From positions 62,001-126,000 of the forward strand of contig JAFQJH010000004.1 in NCBI GenBank assembly GCA_017415025.1: a DNA stretch of 64,000 nt, in the 5' to 3' direction. The stretch comes from Clostridia bacterium. Lineage in GTDB: Bacteria; Bacillota; Clostridia; Oscillospirales; Acutalibacteraceae. The notes under the pieces are model-generated. The model did no database searches. It saw only the letters and a program-made list of their open reading frames with translations, and had not been told where the DNA came from. Every line of letters begins with the position of its first letter. Positions within the stretch are counted from its first letter, which is position 1. Positions 14,875 through 24,015 of the stretch are shown here, piece by piece. The position numbers were made by a program, and so were the translations under genes.

Positions 14875-16806
14875 ATGAAAACTGTAAGACTTACCTTAGG
14901 TGAGGCTATCGTAAGATACCTCGACAATCAGTATGTTACAATTGAGCATAACGGTGAAATGCTTGAAAGCAAGTACGTTGAATACTTCTACACCGTTTTC
15001 GGTCACGGCTGTGTGCTCGGTGTCGGTGAGGCACTCTCGCAGGCTGAGCATTCAATCAAGGTTATGCAGGGCAGAAACGAGCAGGGTATGGCTCAGGCGG
15101 CGGCATCCTACGGCAAGATGACAAACAGAATGAAGATTATTCCCTGTATGTCCTCAATCGGTCCCGGTGCGGCAAATATGGTTACAGCGGCGGCTATGGC
15201 AACAGTCAACAATATGCCCCTCCTCCTGTTTATGGGTGACACCTTCGCATCCCGTCAGCCCGACCCCGTTTTACAGCAGATTGAACAGCTCCACGACGGC
15301 ACGGTTACAACAAACGATGCCTTTAAGGCTGTTACAAGATATTTTGACAGAATCACCCGCCCCGAGCAGATTATGTCAGCACTCACAAACGCAATGCGCG
15401 TGCTTACAGACCCCGGTCACTGCGGCGCTGTTGCTATCGCACTTTCGCAGGACGTTCAGGGTGAAAGCTACGATTACCCCGAAGAGTTCTTTAGAAAAAG
15501 AGTTCACTTCATACCCCGTCAGATTCCGTGTGACTACGAGGTGCGTCAGGTTGCAGAAGCTGTTAAAAACAGCAAGAAGCCTCTTGTTATCGTCGGCGGC
15601 GGTGTAAGATATTCACTCGCAGGCGAAACAGTCAAGGCTTTCTGCGAAAAGCACAACATCCCCTTCTCCGAAACGCAGGCAGGTAAATCCGCTATCGAAT
15701 CAAGCCATTATCTCAACGTCGGCGGTATCGGCGTTACTGGTAACTCGAGCGCAAATGTGCTTGCAAGGGATGCTGACCTTATTATCGGTATCGGCTCAAA
15801 GTTCACGGACTTCACAACAAGCTCAAAGTGGCTTTATGCCGACAAGCAGGTTGTTACAATCAACGCAAGTGCTTTCCACGCAGGCAAGCTCGACAGCATC
15901 AAAATGGTTGCCGATGCAAACGAGGGTGTTAAGGCACTTGAAAAATATCTTGACGGCTACGAGACAGCATATACAACAGAAATTGCAGATGCAAAGGCTG
16001 ACTGGGACAAGGAAATGGAGAGACTCGCAAACGCTTCCTATTCCGAGGACTACAAGCCCGAAATCCCGAACCACGTTGACGATGCCGTTACAGGCTTTGT
16101 AAAGGCAACGGGCGGTGTTATCACCCAGACGGCGGCACTTGCACTCATCCGCAAGCTTATGCCTGCAGATGCAATCGCAGTCGGTGCGGCAGGCTCACTT
16201 CCCGGCTGTATGCAGAGAATGTGGACAACCGATGCAATTGACTCCTACAATATGGAATACGGCTATTCGTGCATGGGCTACGAAATCGCAGGCGCATTCG
16301 GCTCAAAGCTTGCATATCCCGACCGTGAGGTTTATGCCTTCTCGGGTGACGGCAGCTACAATATGCTCCACTCCGAAATGATTACGGCTCTTCAGGAGGG
16401 TAAGAAGATAAACGTTCTTCTCTTTGACAACGCATCCTTCGGCTGTATCAACAACCTTCAGATGGGTCAGGGCATCGAGGCTCTCTGCACGGAGTCACGT
16501 TACCGTGACGGTGACAAGCCGATCCGCGAGGGTGAATTTATGAACATCGACTATGCCGCTTGCGCAAGAGGCTACGGTTACGTTACATACACGGCAAAGA
16601 CTATGGATGAGCTTGAGGCGGCATTGCTTGATTCTATGAAGCAGACAAAGCCGACACTCATTGACATAAAGGTTCTTCCGAAATCTATGACAGACGGCTA
16701 CGGCGGATGGTGGAACGTAGGCTGTTCCGATATTCCCCGCACAGAAAAAGGAAAAGAAGCCTTGCAGGAAAAGCAGGAGCACCTGCTTGAAGCAAGAAAA
16801 TACTGA
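14875..16806 (+). CDS. iolD: 3D-(3,5/4)-trihydroxycyclohexane-1,2-dione hydrolase
   Basis: A 643-aa thiamine-diphosphate enzyme that opens the ring of the inosose dehydration product to give 5-deoxyglucuronate. RNEQGMAQAA (66-75) carries the cofactor-activating Glu, and the C-terminal ThDP/Mg motif runs from GDGSYNML (near 491) to DNASFGCINN. Length and the N-terminal start (MKTVRLTLGEAIVRYLDNQY) are typical of IolD rather than acetolactate synthase. The ATG at 14875 follows AAGGAGAG, 10 bases after iolC. Confidence 0.94.
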   Translation: MKTVRLTLGEAIVRYLDNQYVTIEHNGEMLESKYVEYFYTVFGHGCVLGVGEALSQAEHSIKVMQGRNEQGMAQAAASYGKMTNRMKIIPCMSSIGPGAANMVTAAAMATVNNMPLLLFMGDTFASRQPDPVLQQIEQLHDGTVTTNDAFKAVTRYFDRITRPEQIMSALTNAMRVLTDPGHCGAVAIALSQDVQGESYDYPEEFFRKRVHFIPRQIPCDYEVRQVAEAVKNSKKPLVIVGGGVRYSLAGETVKAFCEKHNIPFSETQAGKSAIESSHYLNVGGIGVTGNSSANVLARDADLIIGIGSKFTDFTTSSKWLYADKQVVTINASAFHAGKLDSIKMVADANEGVKALEKYLDGYETAYTTEIADAKADWDKEMERLANASYSEDYKPEIPNHVDDAVTGFVKATGGVITQTAALALIRKLMPADAIAVGAAGSLPGCMQRMWTTDAIDSYNMEYGYSCMGYEIAGAFGSKLAYPDREVYAFSGDGSYNMLHSEMITALQEGKKINVLLFDNASFGCINNLQMGQGIEALCTESRYRDGDKPIREGEFMNIDYAACARGYGYVTYTAKTMDELEAALLDSMKQTKPTLIDIKVLPKSMTDGYGGWWNVGCSDIPRTEKGKEALQEKQEHLLEARKY

Positions 16807-16822
16807 TAAAGGAGACTTCACA

Positions 16823-17716
16823 ATGAACGCAGAAAAAATCAAACTCGGCATCGCTCCTATCGGTTGGACAAACGATGATATGCCCGACCTCGGCGGTGAA
16901 ATCACATTTGAGCAGTGTGTAAGTGAAATGGCACTTGCAGGCTACAAGGGCTGTGAAATCGGCAACAAATATCCCAAGACAGTTGAGGGTATGCACGAAT
17001 ACCTCGACATCCGCGGACTTGAAATCGCTAACCGCTGGTTCTCATCCTTCATCCTCACAAAGCCCTTCGAAGAGGTTGAAAAGGATTTCAGAGAAAACTG
17101 TGAATTTCTCAAGGGCTGCGGCGCAAAGCGTATCGGTGCATCGGAGCAGAGTTACAGCATTCAGGGACAGATGGAGACTCCTGTTTTTGAGAAAAAGTAT
17201 GTTATGAACGACGAGGAATGGAAGAAGTTCACAGACGGTCTTTCAAAGCTCGGCAACATCGCAAAGGAATACGGCATCACTCTTGTTTATCATCACCATA
17301 TGGGTACTGTTGTTCAGACAGCAGAGGAAATCGACAAGATGATGGATATGTGCGACCCCGAGGCAGTTTACCTCCTCTTTGACACAGGTCATCTCGCATA
17401 CTGTGGCGGGGACTATATGGCAGTTCTTAAAAAGTATGCAAAGAGAATCAAGCACGTTCATTTAAAGGACATCCGTCCCGAAATCGTCGAGAAGGTTAAG
17501 GCAGAGCATCTTTCCTTCCTTCAGGGTGTAAGACTCGGCGCATTCACCGTTCCCGGTGACGGCACAATCGACTTCAAGCCCGTTTTCGACGTTCTTGACA
17601 AGGCTGATTACGAGGGCTGGATGCTCGTTGAAGCAGAGCAGGATCCCGCAATCGCAAATCCGTTCAAGTATGCTAAAATGGCAAGAGAATATATTACTGA
17701 AAAAGCTGGCATATAA
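16823..17716 (+). CDS. iolE: Inosose (2-keto-myo-inositol) dehydratase
   Basis: A 297-aa TIM-barrel enzyme of the xylose-isomerase-like fold that removes water from scyllo-inosose. The start MNAEKIKLGIAPIGWTNDDMPDLG is characteristic of IolE; metal-site segments include YHHHMGT, FDTGHLAY, KHVHLKD and the C-terminal EAEQDP. The ATG follows AAAGGAG. It sits 16 bases after iolD. Confidence 0.94.
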   Translation: MNAEKIKLGIAPIGWTNDDMPDLGGEITFEQCVSEMALAGYKGCEIGNKYPKTVEGMHEYLDIRGLEIANRWFSSFILTKPFEEVEKDFRENCEFLKGCGAKRIGASEQSYSIQGQMETPVFEKKYVMNDEEWKKFTDGLSKLGNIAKEYGITLVYHHHMGTVVQTAEEIDKMMDMCDPEAVYLLFDTGHLAYCGGDYMAVLKKYAKRIKHVHLKDIRPEIVEKVKAEHLSFLQGVRLGAFTVPGDGTIDFKPVFDVLDKADYEGWMLVEAEQDPAIANPFKYAKMAREYITEKAGI

Positions 17717-17730
17717 AAGGAGACTTAAAA

Positions 17731-19236
17731 ATGGCTGAAAAACTCAAGTATTTTGTCAACGGTCAGTATGTTGAATCAAAGACCGACAAGTATTATGACC
17801 TCGTAAACCCGAGCACGGGTGAAATCACAGGCTATGCACCCAACTGTACAGCAGAAGAGGTTGAAGAGGCTATCGCTGCTGCAAAGGCTGCATATCCCGC
17901 ATGGAGTGCTACTCCCGCAATCAAGAGAGCGCAGATTCTGTATAAGATTCGCGACCTTCTTATCGAAAATATGGAAGAGCTCACAATGCTTGTTGCCGAG
18001 GAAAACGGCAAGGTATGGAGCGAGGCTGAAGGCGACGTGCTCAAGGCAAAGGAAGGCACAGAGCTTGCAACTCAGGTTCCGTCACTTATGATGGGCGAAA
18101 GCACAATGGACGCTTCCGCAGGCTATGACACAGTTCTCTACCGTGAATCAATGGGTGTTTTTGCGGGCATTGTTCCCGTCAACTTCCCCGCTATGATTCC
18201 GTTCGGCTGGATGGCTCCCGTTTGTATTGCAACGGGTAACACAATGGTACTCAAGGCTGCAAGCCTTACACCGAGAACTGCTCTTCGCATTGCAGGTCTT
18301 TACAAGGAAGCAGGCGTTCCCGACGGCGTTATCAACATCGTTACCTGCTCAAGAAACGAAATCAACGTTCTTCTCGACAGCCCTGACGTTAAGGGTATCA
18401 CCTTCGTCGGCTCAACTCCCGTAGGTAAGCTTATCTATGAGCGTGCCGCAAAGAACGGCAAGAGAGTTCAGGCTCTCTGTCAGGCAAAGAACCACGCTCT
18501 CGTTCTTGAGGACACTCCGATTGAAAGAACAGCCGCAGGTGTTATCAACTCCGCATTCGGCTGTGCAGGTCAGAGATGTATGGCTCTCTCCTGCTGTGTT
18601 GTTCAGGAAAGCATTGCCGATGAGTTCGTTGCAGAGCTTGTCAAGCAGGCAAAGACAATCAAGGTCGGCCCCGGCTACGACAAGACCTCAAAGCTCGGCC
18701 CCATTACATACAAGAAGCACTACGAAGAAGTTATCGCTGACATCAACAAGGGTGTTGCAGAGGGTGCAGAGCTTGTACTCGACGGCAGAAACTGCGTTGT
18801 TGAGGGTTATGAAAACGGCTTCTACGTAGGCCCGACAATCTTCGATAAGGTTACACCCGAAATGACTATCGGTGACGAAGAGGTATTCGGCCCCGTGCTT
18901 TGCATCAAGCGTGTCAAGACTTTTGATGAAGGTCTCAAGCTTATGAACGCTAATCCCTATGCAAACGGCTCCGTTATCTTCACACAGAACGGCTACTATG
19001 CAAGAGAGTTTACCCGCCACACAGACGGCGGTATGGTCGGTGTTAACGTCGGTATTCCCGTTCCCATCGGCTTCTTCCCCTTCGCAGGACATAAAAATTC
19101 ATTCTTCGGCGACCTCCACTGCCTCGGCAAGGATGCTTATCGCTTCTATACAGAAAGCAAGTGCGTAACAACACGCTGGTTTGACGAAGAAGAAATGAAG
19201 AAGACCGAGGTTTCAACCTGGGACGGAACAATCTAA
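17731..19236 (+). CDS. mmsA: CoA-acylating methylmalonate-semialdehyde dehydrogenase
   Basis: A 501-aa aldehyde dehydrogenase (called IolA in Bacillus) that oxidises malonate semialdehyde, the end product of inositol breakdown, to acetyl-CoA. Catalytic Cys283 lies in FGCAGQRCMALS; the NAD-binding FVGSTPVGK and the family-specific QAKNHALVLED follow the MmsA pattern. Start follows AAAGGAG. Fourth gene of the operon. Confidence 0.93.
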   Translation: MAEKLKYFVNGQYVESKTDKYYDLVNPSTGEITGYAPNCTAEEVEEAIAAAKAAYPAWSATPAIKRAQILYKIRDLLIENMEELTMLVAEENGKVWSEAEGDVLKAKEGTELATQVPSLMMGESTMDASAGYDTVLYRESMGVFAGIVPVNFPAMIPFGWMAPVCIATGNTMVLKAASLTPRTALRIAGLYKEAGVPDGVINIVTCSRNEINVLLDSPDVKGITFVGSTPVGKLIYERAAKNGKRVQALCQAKNHALVLEDTPIERTAAGVINSAFGCAGQRCMALSCCVVQESIADEFVAELVKQAKTIKVGPGYDKTSKLGPITYKKHYEEVIADINKGVAEGAELVLDGRNCVVEGYENGFYVGPTIFDKVTPEMTIGDEEVFGPVLCIKRVKTFDEGLKLMNANPYANGSVIFTQNGYYAREFTRHTDGGMVGVNVGIPVPIGFFPFAGHKNSFFGDLHCLGKDAYRFYTESKCVTTRWFDEEEMKKTEVSTWDGTI

Positions 19237-19264
19237 GTTAAATATATAAAGGAGATTTATAGCT

Positions 19265-20290
19265 ATGATTAATGTTGGTATTATCGGCGCAGGCAGAATC
19301 GGCAAGGTTCACTGCGAATCCATTATGAGATATGTTAAGAACGCAACCGTCAAGGCTGTTGCAGATCCCTTCCTTAACGACGAGACAATCGCTTGGGCAA
19401 AGGGTCTCGGAATTGAGGAATTCTACGAGGACTATCACAAAATCCTCGAGGATGACGACATTCAGGCAGTTCTTATCTGCTCTTCAACAGACACTCACTC
19501 AACAATTTCTCTTGAGGCTATCGCAGCAGGCAAGCACATCTTCTGCGAAAAGCCCATTGACCACGACGTAAACAAGATTCTTGAGGTTAAGAAGGCTCTT
19601 GAAAACAGCAACGTTAAGTATCAGGTAGGCTTCAACCGCCGCTTTGACCACAACTTCAAGGCCGCAAGAAAGGCTGTTGAGGGCGGTCAGATCGGTGACC
19701 TCAACATCCTCAAGGTCTGCTCAAGAGACCCCGGTGCTCCCCCGGTAAGCTACATCAAGGTTTCGGGCGGCATCTTCCTTGATATGACAATCCACGATTT
19801 TGATATGGTTCGCTTTATGTCAGGCTCTGAGGTTGAAGAGGTATTCGCTTACGGCGCAGTTCTCGTTGACCCCGCAATCGGCGAAGCAGGCGACATTGAT
19901 ACAGCAGTTATCTCAATGAAGCTCGCTAACGGTGCAATCGCAGTTATTGATAACTGCCGCCGTGCAAGCTACGGCTACGACCAGAGAGTTGAGGCATTCG
20001 GTTCACTCGGCCAGGTTGCAATCGGCAACGATTCAGAGTCAACAGCAGTTATCTCCGATGCAAACGGCGTTCGCGGTGAAGTTCCCCTCAACTTCTTCCT
20101 TGAGAGATATATGGGCGCTTATGTTGAGGAAATCACAGAGTTCATCGACTGTATCGTAAACGATAAGGAAGTAAGCGTCGGTCTTGACTGCGGCCTTCAG
20201 CCCGTTCTCATCGGTCTTGCCGCAAAGAAGTCACTCGTTACAGGTATGCCTGTTAAAATTGCAGACATTGCCGCTGAATACGCTTTATAA
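19265..20290 (+). CDS. iolG: Inositol 2-dehydrogenase
   Basis: A 341-aa Gfo/Idh/MocA oxidoreductase that oxidises myo-inositol to scyllo-inosose with NAD. The Rossmann motif is GIIGAGRIGKVH (5-16); the EKPI cofactor/catalytic block is in IFCEKPID, and DMTIHDFDM carries the active-site His/Asp. It catalyses the first pathway step but is encoded last, 28 bases after mmsA. Related dehydrogenases acting on other inositols or sugars cannot be excluded, but context supports IolG. Confidence 0.92.
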   Translation: MINVGIIGAGRIGKVHCESIMRYVKNATVKAVADPFLNDETIAWAKGLGIEEFYEDYHKILEDDDIQAVLICSSTDTHSTISLEAIAAGKHIFCEKPIDHDVNKILEVKKALENSNVKYQVGFNRRFDHNFKAARKAVEGGQIGDLNILKVCSRDPGAPPVSYIKVSGGIFLDMTIHDFDMVRFMSGSEVEEVFAYGAVLVDPAIGEAGDIDTAVISMKLANGAIAVIDNCRRASYGYDQRVEAFGSLGQVAIGNDSESTAVISDANGVRGEVPLNFFLERYMGAYVEEITEFIDCIVNDKEVSVGLDCGLQPVLIGLAAKKSLVTGMPVKIADIAAEYAL

Positions 20291-20302
20291 TTGAAAACGA
20301 AT

Positions 20303-20338
20303 TCACCGCCGTTGCAAGTCGCTTCGGCGGTGTTTTTA
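20303..20338 (+). terminator. Terminator of the inositol operon
   Basis: CACCGCCG and CGGCGGTG pair around TTGCAAGTCGCTT-type loop sequence and run into TTTTTA. Confidence 0.8.
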
Positions 20339-20485
20339 TGTCAAAATCGAAAAATAAAACTGATTTTCCTTAAAAATAGTTACAAAAAGTTACAAAAATT
20401 CTTAAAATGTCATAATTTCGTAACATTTGTATGTTATAAGTTTATTGCTGACTATTCGGCTAAACTTAAAAAAGGACTAATTTTT

Positions 20486-21238
20486 ATGCACTTAAAAAAC
20501 TACATAAAAAGAACTCTTATCACAATTCTTGCTCTCGTTATGGTTTTTTCAGCACTTCCTGTCGCAACAATGGCGGCTGCATCAAAGGCTGAAACCATTC
20601 AGACTATATTCGATTTCCTCGTAGATGAAATGGGACTTAATTCCGCGGCAGCCTGCGGTGTTCTTGCTAACATCGAAAAGGAATCCGACTTCAACCCCAC
20701 CCTCTACGGTGACAGCGGTTCAAGCTACGGCATCTGCCAGTGGCACAACGGCAGATTTGAAAACCTTAAGAATTACTGTAACAAGAACGGTTATTCCTGG
20801 AAAACAGTTGAGGGTCAGCTTCATTTCCTCAAATATGAGCTGAGCACAAACAAGACAGATACAGGTAAAATTCTTGACCGTCTCGAAGACGTTACAAATA
20901 CTGCTGAAGGCGCTTACAAGGCAGGCTATGATTGGTGCTACTACTTTGAGCGTCCCGCAAACAAGGCAAGCAAGGCTGAAGCAAGAGGCAGTAATGCTCA
21001 GACAAAGTACTGGCCGACATACAAGCTTGTTTATGAGCTCGGCGACGTTAACGCTGACGGTAAGGTCAACGCAACAGATGCGCTTATGACTCTCGAATCA
21101 GCAGTAGGCTCATGCAAGCTCAGCAAGAGCCAGAACAAGGCGGCTGACATCAATAAGGACGGCAAAATCACATCCAACGATGCATTGATTATGCTTTCAA
21201 TTTCGACAGGCAGCCTTTCAATCAAAGATTACAGATAA
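20486..21238 (+). CDS. Secreted phage-tail-lysozyme-like hydrolase with C-terminal dockerin
   Basis: A 250-aa exported protein. Signal peptide about 1-31; a phage-tail-lysozyme-type domain (about 35-180) with ANIEKESDFNP (61-71, likely catalytic Glu66) and SYGICQWHNGR (80-90); then a type I-like dockerin from about 185, with two calcium repeats, GDVNADGKVNATDAL and ADINKDGKITSNDAL. A dockerin should plug the enzyme into a cohesin scaffold on the cell surface. Start at ATG 20486 follows AAAAGGA; the frame extends upstream without a site. No scaffold gene is adjacent, though a dockerin/cohesin-like protein lies at 62.3 kb. Confidence 0.85.
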   Translation: MHLKNYIKRTLITILALVMVFSALPVATMAAASKAETIQTIFDFLVDEMGLNSAAACGVLANIEKESDFNPTLYGDSGSSYGICQWHNGRFENLKNYCNKNGYSWKTVEGQLHFLKYELSTNKTDTGKILDRLEDVTNTAEGAYKAGYDWCYYFERPANKASKAEARGSNAQTKYWPTYKLVYELGDVNADGKVNATDALMTLESAVGSCKLSKSQNKAADINKDGKITSNDALIMLSISTGSLSIKDYR

Positions 21239-21242
21239 AAAT

Positions 21243-21276
21243 AAGACCGAAGATTTTAAAGTCTTCGGTCTTTCTT
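21243..21276. terminator. Bidirectional intrinsic terminator
   Basis: AAGACCGAAGA and TCTTCGGTCTT form an 11-bp stem flanked by A- and T-rich tails, between the converging dockerin-lysozyme and pth genes. Confidence 0.88.
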
Positions 21277-21279
21277 ATT

Positions 21280-21885
21280 TTAATTTGCTTTGTTCATAGC
21301 CTTATCTATCTCACCGTCGAGCATAAACGGCAAAACCTCTGTTGCCTTGGTTATCGCCTTTTTCAGCTCCTCCAGCTCGTCCTTTTTAAAGGTTGAAAGC
21401 ACCCAATCGGCAAGGTTGTAATCGGGATGCGGCTTTGCACCGACACCGACCTTGATGCGCGGGAAATTATCCGAATTAAGGTGATAGATAATACTCTTTA
21501 TTCCGTTATGTCCGCCGTCAGTACCCTTTCGGCGGATTCTTAATTTTCCGCACGGAAGTGAGATATCGTCAAAGATAACGATGATTTTTTCGGGCGGAAT
21601 TTTGTAAAACTGTGATATTTCGCGCACAGCCTCGCCGCTGTTGTTCATAAAGGTCTGCGGCTTGACAAGCAGGCATCTGTGCCCCGAGATAACCGTGTCT
21701 CCTATCAGCGCCTTGTATTTGAGCTTTTTGATGTCCGCATCTGCTTCAACCGCAATGTGGTCAAGTGTCAGAAAGCCTGCGTTGTGACGGGTAAATTCAT
21801 AATCCTTGCCCGGATTGCCGAGGCCGACGACCATAAATTCGGGCGAGCCTGACGGTGCGGGTGTTGCTTTTTTCTTGAAAAACAT
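21280..21885 (-). CDS. pth: Peptidyl-tRNA hydrolase
   Basis: A 201-aa cytoplasmic enzyme that recycles tRNA by cleaving peptidyl-tRNA. GLGNPGKDYEFTRHNAGF (21-38) holds the catalytic His34; KPQTFMNNSGE and DDISLPCGKLRIR are the other family blocks. The first 15 residues (MFFKKKATPAPSGSP) are an unusual basic/Pro-rich extension before the conserved core. Last gene of the glmU-lipoprotein-pth run; the glmU-pth linkage is common in Firmicutes. Confidence 0.96.
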   Translation of the reverse strand: MFFKKKATPAPSGSPEFMVVGLGNPGKDYEFTRHNAGFLTLDHIAVEADADIKKLKYKALIGDTVISGHRCLLVKPQTFMNNSGEAVREISQFYKIPPEKIIVIFDDISLPCGKLRIRRKGTDGGHNGIKSIIYHLNSDNFPRIKVGVGAKPHPDYNLADWVLSTFKKDELEELKKAITKATEVLPFMLDGEIDKAMNKAN

Positions 21886-21905
21886 TGTATTCTCCTAAAC
21901 TTTAC

Positions 21906-21935
21906 AAGATAAACGGGACGGTAATCCGTCCCGTG
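21906..21935 (-). terminator. Hairpin between the lipoprotein gene and pth
   Basis: CACGGGACGG and CCGTCCCGT form a 9-bp stem around ATTA; on the minus strand only a short TTTAT follows, so this may be a partial terminator or RNA-stability element inside the operon. Confidence 0.5.
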
Positions 21936-21939
21936 TTTT

Positions 21940-22608
21940 TTAGAATGTAACAGGCATATATGCCGTTGTTACCTGTGACCAATCGTCCACGCTGTCAAGG
22001 TCGCTTTCGATGAGTGTATAGATAATTTGAACGTCCATCTTATTGAGCTCTGCGAGGATTTCTTCCTCTGTATCAAACTTTGAAGAGTTTACAAGACCTT
22101 CAACAAGAATCGGCATTCCCCTGCCCGGATTGAAGCCGTACTCACAACCGAGGTCGGTATCAATGATGATATCCTCTGTATTTGTTGCTTTAAGCATTCT
22201 GAAAGCAACGCGCTTTGCATTGGAGTTAGCAACGTAAATGCTGTATGTAAACTTTGTCCACTTATCAGCATTGTCAACGATATCCTGAGCCTCATCCTTG
22301 CTGATGCCGAAATCCTCGTTGCGGTTGATGAACTCATCCTCGTCTTCCTTATCCTTCAAGGTATCGGAAAGCGATGAGCCCGCATTGAGGTTGCCGATAG
22401 CATCCTTATTGACCTCAACAACGTTTGTAGCATCAACCTCTTTGCCGTCGCTATTCATGCTCGGGTATTCGATAACTACCTGATTGTCGTTGATTTCAGG
22501 CTGACCGAGTCCCGTATTATCTTTACCGTCCTTACAGCCGTACGCGGTAAGTATAACGCACGCTGCAAGGATTAAGGAAACTGCTCTGATTAAAATATTC
22601 TTGTTCAT
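21940..22608 (-). CDS. Putative lipoprotein of unknown function
   Basis: A 222-aa protein with a lipoprotein signal sequence: hydrophobic stretch then TAYGC, lipidated at Cys25. An Asp/Asn-rich linker (26-100) leads into a compact domain with FTYSIYVANSNAKRVAFRM and a hydrophobic C-terminus. I recognise no family. It is encoded 12 bases after glmU and before pth, so it is co-expressed with cell-wall precursor synthesis; a role at the cell envelope is inference only. Confidence 0.75.
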   Translation of the reverse strand: MNKNILIRAVSLILAACVILTAYGCKDGKDNTGLGQPEINDNQVVIEYPSMNSDGKEVDATNVVEVNKDAIGNLNAGSSLSDTLKDKEDEDEFINRNEDFGISKDEAQDIVDNADKWTKFTYSIYVANSNAKRVAFRMLKATNTEDIIIDTDLGCEYGFNPGRGMPILVEGLVNSSKFDTEEEILAELNKMDVQIIYTLIESDLDSVDDWSQVTTAYMPVTF

Positions 22609-22620
22609 TTTTTCTACCTC

Positions 22621-24015
22621 TTATTTCTGCCACTTATAGGGTTTTTTCTTGACAATCCAATCTTTTTTGACGGACTGTCTTGCTCTTGCGATTGCAAGTG
22701 AATTTTCGGGAACGTCCTCGGTGATTACCGAGCCTGCCGCCGTGTAAGCATTTTTGCCGACGCTGACGGGTGCAACAAGATACGTACTGCATCCGAGGAA
22801 AGCGTGGTCTTCAACCTTTGTACGGTTCTTTTCTCTTCCGTTATAATTGACCGTTGCACATCCGCAGCCGACGTTGACCTCTGAACCGAAATCCGCATCG
22901 CCGATATAAGTAAGATGAGAAACGCTCGTGCGGTCGCCGATTGTTGCGTTCTTGAATTCAACAAAGTTGCCTGCCTTAACGCCCTCGCCGATAACGCAGT
23001 CGGGACGGATTCGTGAAAAGGGACCGATTTTTGCATCCTTCTTAACCGTTGAAGAGAAGCACTGAACGTTATTGAGAGTAACGTTATCCTCGATGATACT
23101 GTCCTCAACAAGGCTGTTCGGGCCGATGACACAGTTTTCGCCGATGACGGTATTTCCCCTGACAATTGTTCCGGGAAGAATTTCCGTTTCAGCACCGATT
23201 TTAACGTCGGGACTTATCATAACACCGTCCGCGCACGGAATTGAAACACCGTCCTTCATAAGTTCATACATAACCTTTTTGCGCGCGATTTCGTTGAGCT
23301 GCTGAAGCTGAATTCTGTCATTGGCACCGAGTACTGCATCGGGATTGCCTGCTTCATAGGCAACGGCATTGAGGTTTTTATCAAGAATAACCTCAATCGC
23401 ATCGGTCAGATAGTATTCCTCCTGATGCTTTTTGTCGTGCATTTCAACAATACCCTCGAGTGCTTCAAGAAGCACGGAGCAGTTGAACCAATACGCACCC
23501 GAGTTGACCTCATTGATCATCTTCTCGGCGTTATTTGCATCGCGGTCTTCAACGATTTTCTTAAGGCACTTATCCTTGTTGCGGATAATTCTTCCGTAGC
23601 CCTCGGGATTGTCAATCTTTGCAGAGATAATTGTAACCGCATTATTATGCGAAAGATGATATTCAAGAGCGGTGCTTATGGTTTTCGCATCAATCAGCGG
23701 TGCGTCTCCGTTAAGAATGAGGATATTACCGGGGGAATTTGCTTTTATAAAATCCTTTGCCTGCATAACAGCGTGTCCCGTACCGAGAAGCTCATTCTGC
23801 ACGGCAATTTTAAACTTTCCGCCGAGGTGATTTTCAAGTTCCTCGTGGCAATGTCCCGTTACGACACAGATTTCGTCAACACCGCCCGCCTGAGCCGCAT
23901 CGGTGACCCAATCAATCATCGGTTTGAAAAGAACCTCCGTCATAACTCTCGGCTTTGACGTTTTCATACGCTTGCCGTCACCCGCCGCAAGAATCAATGC
24001 ACACTTTTTACTCAT
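22621..24015 (-). CDS. glmU: Bifunctional UDP-N-acetylglucosamine pyrophosphorylase / glucosamine-1-phosphate acetyltransferase
   Basis: A 464-aa enzyme making UDP-GlcNAc for peptidoglycan. The uridylyltransferase domain opens LILAAGDGKRMKTSKPR (a variant of LAAGxGTRMxSxxPK), with NGDAPLI further on; the C-terminal left-handed beta-helix carries hexapeptide repeats and the acetyltransferase active site RPDCVIGEGVKAGNFVEFKN with YIGDADFG and NVGCGCATVNYNG. I place the start at 24015, where GGAGG lies seven bases upstream, rather than eight codons earlier. Confidence 0.95.
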   Translation of the reverse strand: MSKKCALILAAGDGKRMKTSKPRVMTEVLFKPMIDWVTDAAQAGGVDEICVVTGHCHEELENHLGGKFKIAVQNELLGTGHAVMQAKDFIKANSPGNILILNGDAPLIDAKTISTALEYHLSHNNAVTIISAKIDNPEGYGRIIRNKDKCLKKIVEDRDANNAEKMINEVNSGAYWFNCSVLLEALEGIVEMHDKKHQEEYYLTDAIEVILDKNLNAVAYEAGNPDAVLGANDRIQLQQLNEIARKKVMYELMKDGVSIPCADGVMISPDVKIGAETEILPGTIVRGNTVIGENCVIGPNSLVEDSIIEDNVTLNNVQCFSSTVKKDAKIGPFSRIRPDCVIGEGVKAGNFVEFKNATIGDRTSVSHLTYIGDADFGSEVNVGCGCATVNYNGREKNRTKVEDHAFLGCSTYLVAPVSVGKNAYTAAGSVITEDVPENSLAIARARQSVKKDWIVKKKPYKWQK

